Shown piece by piece: positions 15,125-20,275 of a DNA stretch of 20,275 nt (its first letter is position 1; the number at the start of each line of letters is the position of its first letter). The notes under the pieces were generated by a model. That model was not told the origin of the DNA. It searched no databases and saw only the letters and a list, made by a program, of their open reading frames with translations. The stretch is from positions 1 through 20,275 of the forward strand of contig JAEXQJ010000400.1 of the NCBI GenBank assembly GCA_023438785.1, read 5' to 3'. Source of the stretch: Pseudomonadota bacterium. Lineage in GTDB: Bacteria > Myxococcota_A > Polyangia > Fen-1088. A program made the translations under genes and the position numbers.

Positions 15125-17056
15125 CTACTCGCTGTCCGTGCGGAAGGGCGAGGCCGGGAGCCCGGCCTTGTTGAAGAGATTGCCCTCGGGCACGGCGGCC
15201 CAGGCGTAGCGAACCGCCACCGGCTCGCTGACCGCGTCGCTGGTCACCACGAGGGTCTTGCCGTGGATCTCCGCCTTGGCCGGATGAAAGACCTTGTCGG
15301 CGCCAGCCACGGTGAAGCCCTTGAGCGGCCCACCCTTGGCCACCAGCCCGCCGCCCAGGTGCGTGAACGTCAACGTGGCCCGGCCATCCTTGACCTGTAG
15401 GGATTCGTAGACCGGCCCCGCGTATTCCAGACGCTCGCCGTAGGCCAGGGCGCGGGCGGCGAGGGCCAGGCGGGCGCCCACCTCCTGCTTGCGCGTGGGA
15501 TGGATGTCGTTGGCGTCGCCCACGTCCAGGGTCACGGCCATGGCCGTGTTGGGCGTGTGTTGCCAGACGAGTAACTGCGCCTCGCGGAGCTCGGGCGTCA
15601 TGTCGCGGTGAGGAGCGATCTGCACGAACAGGAAGGGGAACTCACCCTGGCCCCAGGTCCGCCGCCAATCGGCGATGAGGGCAGGGAAGAGCGTGCGGTA
15701 TTGCTTCTCGCGCCGCACGTTGGATTCGCCCTGGTACCAGACCACACCGCGAATCGCGTAAGGCTGCAGGGGCGCGATCATGCCGTTGAACAGAACGGTG
15801 GGCGTGTTCACATCGCCGGTGACGCTGGTGGGCGGCCAGGGCGCGTCGTTCATGTTCAGGGACACGCGATACGGCCAGGGGCCGGCCAGATCGATGGGCG
15901 GCACCGCGGCCTTGCTCCATACGAGCTGCACCTTCTGATCGCCCCAGATGCCGCCGCCCCCGCCCGTGTCGAGGACACGCACGGCGATCACGTTGCGGCC
16001 GGGCTTGAGCAGGCCGGCGGGCACCGCGTATTTGCGCACGAGGTTGTAGCCCTCCATGGCGCCCACCTTCACGCCGTTGACCCACGTGGTGTCGATGTCG
16101 TCCACCATGCCCAACTGCAACTCCGCCGCGAGGTTGGCGGCGCTGGCCGGCACCTCGACGGTTTTGCGAAACCACACCACGCCGTTGAGCTCGGGCTCGC
16201 CCGCGTCTTCCCAGAGCCCGGGTACCGTCATGGCCTTCCACTTGGCCGTGTCCAGCGCGGGGGCGTTCCACGCGCGGCCTGGCGCGGACCCGGGATCGTG
16301 GGCCACGAACCAGGTCTCCAGCTTCGCCTGGTACTCGCGCTGGGCGCGCCGCGGATCCGAGGCCACGAGCTTCAGCTCTTCGGGCGTGTGGGCGAAATCA
16401 GGCAGGTCGCGCAACCCCGCCTCGCTGGTCCAGGCCTCCGCGGGGGTGCCGCCCCAGGAACTGTGGATCAGCCCGACGGGCACGTGTCGCGCCAGGTGGA
16501 CGTCGCGGCCCAAGAAATAGCCCACGGCCGTGAACTCCTTCACCGTGTCCGGCGAGCAGACCTCCCATTGCCCCGTGACCGTCGACAGAGGCGTGAGCGA
16601 CTTGGTCTGCGCCACGCCGAAGTGACGGATCCGCGGATACTTCGCCGCGGCGACCTCCTTCTCCCAATTGTGGATAGGCTGCTGGCCGACCCGCAGGCCG
16701 AGCTGCCGCTCCATATTGGATTGGCCGCCCGCCACCCAGACCTCGCCCACCAGGATGTCACGCAGAACGATCTGGTTCTGCCCCGAGATGGTGAGGGTGA
16801 GGGGGCCGCCCGCCTTGAGCGGCGCCAAGCGAACCAGCCACTTGCCGTCGGGGCCCGCGGTGGTGCTGACCTTCTGGCCGGCGATCTGCACGGTGACCGC
16901 CTCTCCGGGATCGGCCGTGCCCCACACCGGAACCGGCATGCGCTGCTGCAGGACCGCGTGGTGCGCGAAGAGTGGGTTGGGGGTGACCGCGGCGTGGGCC
17001 ATGGAGGCCCCGCCGAGCAACGTCAGAGCGGCGAGCGAGAGGGAGGTTGGTTTCAT
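15125..17056 (-). CDS. SGNH acetylesterase, sialate O-acetylesterase-like (CE20-type)
   Basis: The 643-residue exported protein is annotated by most pipelines as sialate O-acetylesterase (SASA/DUF303 fold). The Sec signal is clear (~1-23, S-M-A-H-A-A). The nucleophile is Ser113 in A-G-G-Q-S-N-M-E, the oxyanion region S-S-W-G-G-T-P-A-E-A-W (~199-209), a G-V-V-W-Y-Q-G-E-S-N block at ~437-446, and the Asp/His pair is probably Asp517/His519 in N-D-I-H-P. Residues ~263-385 are an inserted jelly-roll (W-F-R-K-T-V-E-V-P, T-T-W-V-N-G-V-K-V-G, G-G-I-W-G-D) splitting the SGNH domain. That layout matches the xyloglucan acetylesterase of Xanthomonas (CE20), so the substrate is probably O-acetylated galactose on xyloglucan rather than sialic acid. 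The start overlaps the GH39 stop (ATGA) and lacks its own Shine-Dalgarno, so translation is coupled. Confidence 0.88.
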   Translation of the reverse strand: MKPTSLSLAALTLLGGASMAHAAVTPNPLFAHHAVLQQRMPVPVWGTADPGEAVTVQIAGQKVSTTAGPDGKWLVRLAPLKAGGPLTLTISGQNQIVLRDILVGEVWVAGGQSNMERQLGLRVGQQPIHNWEKEVAAAKYPRIRHFGVAQTKSLTPLSTVTGQWEVCSPDTVKEFTAVGYFLGRDVHLARHVPVGLIHSSWGGTPAEAWTSEAGLRDLPDFAHTPEELKLVASDPRRAQREYQAKLETWFVAHDPGSAPGRAWNAPALDTAKWKAMTVPGLWEDAGEPELNGVVWFRKTVEVPASAANLAAELQLGMVDDIDTTWVNGVKVGAMEGYNLVRKYAVPAGLLKPGRNVIAVRVLDTGGGGGIWGDQKVQLVWSKAAVPPIDLAGPWPYRVSLNMNDAPWPPTSVTGDVNTPTVLFNGMIAPLQPYAIRGVVWYQGESNVRREKQYRTLFPALIADWRRTWGQGEFPFLFVQIAPHRDMTPELREAQLLVWQHTPNTAMAVTLDVGDANDIHPTRKQEVGARLALAARALAYGERLEYAGPVYESLQVKDGRATLTFTHLGGGLVAKGGPLKGFTVAGADKVFHPAKAEIHGKTLVVTSDAVSEPVAVRYAWAAVPEGNLFNKAGLPASPFRTDSE

Positions 17057-18672
17057 GGGGCAGTGGACCGGTTTGAGGTGGCGTGGCGTGTCTGCTTGCT
17101 GAGCACGAGGAGAAAGACGTCGTTTTCGCGCATCGATAACTCACGGACGAAGGTCCCGTCGCGGATGGTCAGCGTGTTCTGCTCGATAGGCTGGCCCGAG
17201 CTTGCCGCCCGGAGCTGCTCGACCTGGGCGCGCGAAAGCTGAGCCGGCGAACCCAGATCCCTGTACACCGCGCACGCGTCATTCACGCGATAGCCCACCT
17301 GGTAGAGGGTCTGCGTGTAGCGGCCGGGCGGCAGGTGCTTGAGTTGGATTCGGGCTCGGCCCTTGGGTGCGGGCGGAAGATCGCGCTTGTAGAAGACCTG
17401 GTTGTTCTCGGTACTCGGATTGGTGATGGTGAAGTCCCACAGAAGCACCTGAACATTGCCGGACCCGTCGAGGGTGACGTAGGACGCCGGATCCGTGGTC
17501 TGCAGCTCCGTCGGACCCAGACGGTTCAGGAACTGATAGGCGAAGAACGCGGGTTTGCGGACGTCTTGGTAATTGAGCAGACCGAAGCCGCCGTGAAACG
17601 GGGTGAAGCGCGGGCCGGCCTCCTCGAAGATGTCGGTGAAGACCCAGTACGACATGGAGTTGGCCGCGTCGCCCGTGTTCTTCAGCTTGTCGAGGATGAA
17701 GGCGGCGCTGTGATAGCTGTCGTGGATGGGATCGCTCGGTGTGTACGAGGCGCTCCACTCGGTGAAATGCAGTTCCAGGTTGGGCATGGGCGAGGCTGTG
17801 ATCTGCTCGCGCATGCGGACGACGTTGCCGTAGATGGCGCGGGGATTGTGCGAAAACAGCGTGCCGGCGCTCCCGGTCTCGTCCAGGTGGCCCACGTCGA
17901 CGGCGTAGTCGTGGGTCGACACGAAATCCAAGGGCACCTTGTTGTCGGCGCAGTATCCGATGAATTCGGGCAGCCACGCGCAGCCCGCGGTGGCCGGCCC
18001 GCCCACCCGGAACGCGGGGGACACGCTCTTCACCGCGCGCGCGGTCGTGGCGTACAGGTCGAAGTAGTCCTGCTGCGTGCCGGCGAAGAAGCCGTCTTTC
18101 AGGTTGGGTTCGTTCCACACCTCGAAGTACCAGGTGCGGACCTCATCCTCGCCGTAGCGTTCCTGAAAATGAGCAACCAGGGCGCGGATGAGGTCGGCCC
18201 ATTTCCGCGCGTCCTTGGGTTTGGTGATGTTTCCCTTCCACCAGAAGATGGTCTTGTCGCCGCTGGCCAGGGCGTTCGGGCAGAAGCCCAGCTCCACGAA
18301 CGGCTTCATGTGGATGCGCTGGAGGAAATCGTACAGCTCGTCGATATATTGCCAGTTGTACTCGGGGCGTCCGTTCTTGTCCTCGCGATAGACCCCCATG
18401 TCGTCGGTCAACAAGCCGTGCATGCGGACGTAGGTGAAGCCGCATTCCTTCTGCACATGGGTGAGCTGGCGTTGCCAATCGGCGCGCAGCCCCTCGTTGG
18501 CCCGCCCCGCGCCCACGCACGCCTTGAACATGGCGTTGAGCGGGCCCTTCCTGGCGCGGAGATCGGCGGAGACGACCCGTTCGGCGGGTGGCGCGGAATG
18601 CGCCGAAAGTGAAGACCCCGTGATAACGGCGAGCACGACGAGTGAGCGCAGGATGGTGTCTGTCTTCTTCAT
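17053..18672 (-). CDS. GH39 glycoside hydrolase (beta-xylosidase-like)
   Basis: The 539-residue protein has a Sec signal (~1-27, S-A-H-S-A) and a GH39 TIM-barrel. The acid/base is Glu188 in Y-F-E-V-W-N-E-P-N and the nucleophile Glu305 in L-H-F-T-E-W-S-A-S-Y. Other GH39 landmarks are F-T-Y-V-R-M-H-G (~79-86) and V-S-T-H-D-Y (~251-256). The C-terminal ~130 residues form the usual beta-sandwich. The family includes beta-xylosidases, alpha-iduronidases and some arabinose-cleaving enzymes; the substrate cannot be fixed from sequence. The gene lies between GH5 and CE20 with ATGA overlaps on both sides, so it works with them. In this setting it might remove beta-xylose from uncommon xyloglucan side chains or from co-occurring xylan. 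Confidence 0.88.
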   Translation of the reverse strand: MKKTDTILRSLVVLAVITGSSLSAHSAPPAERVVSADLRARKGPLNAMFKACVGAGRANEGLRADWQRQLTHVQKECGFTYVRMHGLLTDDMGVYREDKNGRPEYNWQYIDELYDFLQRIHMKPFVELGFCPNALASGDKTIFWWKGNITKPKDARKWADLIRALVAHFQERYGEDEVRTWYFEVWNEPNLKDGFFAGTQQDYFDLYATTARAVKSVSPAFRVGGPATAGCAWLPEFIGYCADNKVPLDFVSTHDYAVDVGHLDETGSAGTLFSHNPRAIYGNVVRMREQITASPMPNLELHFTEWSASYTPSDPIHDSYHSAAFILDKLKNTGDAANSMSYWVFTDIFEEAGPRFTPFHGGFGLLNYQDVRKPAFFAYQFLNRLGPTELQTTDPASYVTLDGSGNVQVLLWDFTITNPSTENNQVFYKRDLPPAPKGRARIQLKHLPPGRYTQTLYQVGYRVNDACAVYRDLGSPAQLSRAQVEQLRAASSGQPIEQNTLTIRDGTFVRELSMRENDVFLLVLSKQTRHATSNRSTAP

Positions 18673-19928
18673 TGGGCCTGTTCCGTTTTGGTGTTCGGTC
18701 GCGCCACGTCGCTGAGCGAATAGGGACTCGTGGCCGCCCTCAACATGGCCTCCATGATTTGCGGGCGGTAAACGCTGTTGCCCTGGCGATCCATGAGCGC
18801 GAACTTGTCGCTGCCACTGTCACGACCGCCGTTGTCCCAATACACGGGAACCAACCCGCGGTCCACGGCCGCCTTGGTGACGTATTCCATGTAGTAGCGA
18901 CGATAATCCTCGAAGCCGTTCTGCTGGACCGCGCCGTACTCGCCGATGATCACAGGCACGCCTCGATCGATGTAGCGCGCCTTGAGCTTGTCGAACTGGC
19001 CCACCACGAACTCCTCCTGCCCCCAATTGTCGCAGCCAGGTGCGCCCTTCCCCCAGGTGTTGGTCTTGGCCTCCAAGGTGAAGAGGTAGGGGTCGTAGAA
19101 GTGTACCGTGAGGATGAGACGGTCCTTGGCGGGATCGTTGGGCAGCTTGAAGCCCTCGAGCGTCTGGTTGATGTTGGTGTTGTAGCCGGGGACGATCAGG
19201 TGGCGTTTGCCGTTGTTGCCGCCGCTGGCGCGCACCACGTTTACGAATTGTTGATTCAGGTCATTGATGATCGTGTAGTGGCGCGGACTGGCCTCGCCGT
19301 ACCCGTCGTGGATCTCGTTCATCGACTCGAACATCAGCTCCTCGCCGGCGTGGGCGAAGTGCTTGGCAATCTGCGCCCACACGGCCACGAACTGGGCGCG
19401 CACGGCGGCGTTGTTCTCCTCGGTCGTCTTGCCCGTCGCGTCCTTGAGCGAGAGCCAGCCGACCTCCCTCCAGCCGTCGGCGCCATCGTGGTGCAGATTA
19501 ATGATGGAATACAGCCCCGCGGCGCGCGCATAGCCGACCACCTCATCCACGCGTGCCAGCCAGTCCGGATCGATCTGGTCGGCGGGCGCGGGCCCGCGGT
19601 GCCGCGCCCACGTCACCGGGATGCGGACCAGCTTGAACCCCGCCTTGGCGACCGCCGCCATGAACTCGGGCGTGACCTTGGGATTGCCCCAGCCCATCTC
19701 ACCGTCCGGCGCATCCAGACTGTTGCCCAGATTCCAGCCCAGCCTCAGCGGGGCCAGCACCTGGGCTGATGTGCGGCTGAAGTCCCCCAAGCTCCGAACC
19801 TCCTTCCGCGCCTGCCCTGGACCACCGCCCCGAGCGGCAGGCGGCGTGAGGCACGCGCTCGAAACCAAGGCGAGACAAGCCCCCGCCAACAAACAGGCGA
19901 CCGACCGGCCGCTGACCGTGAGCTTCAT
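18669..19928 (-). CDS. GH5 endo-beta-1,4-glucanase, probably GH5_4 xyloglucanase
   Basis: The 419-residue protein starts at ATG 19928, preceded by AGGGG, with a signal peptide ending L-V-S-S-A-C (Cys26; imperfect lipobox, so lipoprotein or Sec-cleaved). The barrel carries L-G-W-N-L-G-N-S-L-D-A (~63-73), V-R-I-P-V-T-W (~101-107), L-H-H-D-G (~145-149), acid/base Glu205 in M-F-E-S-M-N-E-I-H, V-H-F-Y-D-P-Y (~275-281) and nucleophile Glu330 in P-V-I-I-G-E-Y-G-A. The W-N-L-G-N-S/T-L-D-A and V-H-F-Y-D-P-Y blocks are characteristic of subfamily 4, which contains many xyloglucan endo-hydrolases. It would make the first backbone cut, at the cell surface. It heads the GH5-GH39-CE20 operon; its stop overlaps the GH39 start. 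Confidence 0.9.
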   Translation of the reverse strand: MKLTVSGRSVACLLAGACLALVSSACLTPPAARGGGPGQARKEVRSLGDFSRTSAQVLAPLRLGWNLGNSLDAPDGEMGWGNPKVTPEFMAAVAKAGFKLVRIPVTWARHRGPAPADQIDPDWLARVDEVVGYARAAGLYSIINLHHDGADGWREVGWLSLKDATGKTTEENNAAVRAQFVAVWAQIAKHFAHAGEELMFESMNEIHDGYGEASPRHYTIINDLNQQFVNVVRASGGNNGKRHLIVPGYNTNINQTLEGFKLPNDPAKDRLILTVHFYDPYLFTLEAKTNTWGKGAPGCDNWGQEEFVVGQFDKLKARYIDRGVPVIIGEYGAVQQNGFEDYRRYYMEYVTKAAVDRGLVPVYWDNGGRDSGSDKFALMDRQGNSVYRPQIMEAMLRAATSPYSLSDVARPNTKTEQAQ

Positions 19929-20275
19929 GACACCCCTATACTACGGTTCCCCCGCCCACCGCAGCCCGCGGGAGGCCCGCGATGACCGCCCGTCGCGAAG
20001 GCGTTCAAGCGAGTCGGAACGGGAAGCGACGTCGGCTGTCGAAGATGGGGGCCTGACGCCTATCAGGGTCCCGGCGTGGCGGCCGTCGCTTATCCCGAGG
20101 TGGCGGGCCAGCCGAGGGGCGTCTACTATGGCCACGGCGCGGCGACCGGAGAGCGGTCCGCGGCGATAAGGCGATGGTGCACATCTTCCAGATGATGGCG
20201 TTGACGCTCTGCGATCTGTGTGCGTCGTCGACTGAAGAGGGGGGGGGACACTGGCGGCGAGGTAGGTGGGCTGGG
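19929..20275. other. Right-edge stretch with no supported gene
   Basis: The 347 bases upstream of GH5 must hold that operon's promoter. The best -10-like hexamer is TATAGG on the - strand (19940 to 19935), only about seven bases before the ATG, which would imply an almost leaderless message; no convincing -35 is seen. Frames on both strands are short, Arg/Pro-rich and without family motifs. A short + frame from ATG 20174 runs off the window but has no recognisable content. The edge includes a run of nine G (from about 20228) and G-rich low-complexity sequence. Confidence 0.4.

Noticed and set aside
15608..17242. Antisense open frame (544 codons) opposite the acetylesterase
   Set aside because: The composition is that of a GC-rich shadow frame and the opposite strand has clear catalytic motifs.
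20174..20275. Open + frame running off the right edge
   Set aside because: Thirty-four codons without motif, ending in G-rich low-complexity sequence; not supportable as a gene.

Overview
This is a GC-rich, gene-dense window with seven genes overlapping their neighbour by 4 bases or less, several GTG starts and many lipoprotein signal peptides. The style, especially a TonB protein with a W-x-C-P-W-P-x-E-A-D entry to its C-terminal domain, points to a Gram-negative bacterium of the Myxococcota (Polyangia/Deltaproteobacteria type). That assignment is an inference from sequence style, not from a marker gene.

Region 1 (2-6312, + strand) is one tight operon: a TonB-dependent outer-membrane receptor cut by the left window edge, two lipoproteins of unknown function, ExbB, ExbD, TonB and a small Cys-containing lipoprotein. 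Immediately downstream (6319-6550) is a short, frame-broken stretch that starts M-H-I-A-E-G, the hallmark N-terminus of the cobalt/nickel ECF transporter component CbiM. Together with a His cluster in the second lipoprotein, this suggests, but does not prove, that the TonB system once served or still serves metal or metallophore uptake.

Region 2 (6670-19928) is a compact xyloglucan-degradation locus. It holds a GH29 alpha-L-fucosidase (+), then on the - strand a GH35 beta-galactosidase followed by a sugar-1-phosphate nucleotidyltransferase and a galactokinase, then a GH31 alpha-xylosidase with an inserted PA14 domain (+). A second - strand operon follows: GH5 endo-glucanase/xyloglucanase, GH39 beta-xylosidase-like enzyme and a CE20-like acetylesterase, coupled by ATGA overlaps. 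The set matches fucogalactoxyloglucan chemistry: GH5 cuts the backbone, the CE20-like enzyme removes acetyl groups, GH29 removes fucose, GH35 removes galactose and GH31 removes the alpha-xylose. GalK plus the nucleotidyltransferase would turn the released galactose into a nucleotide sugar in the cytoplasm. The GH31(PA14)/GH35 pairing resembles the Cellvibrio japonicus xyloglucan cluster, and the CE20-like enzyme recalls the Xanthomonas one.

Non-coding parts: a 294-base divergent control region (11880-12173) carries a perfect 6+6 inverted repeat. A nested hairpin (15058-15097) separates two convergent genes. The last 347 bases hold no gene I can support. No tRNA, rRNA, CRISPR array, insertion sequence, sugar transporter or transcription factor is visible in the window.
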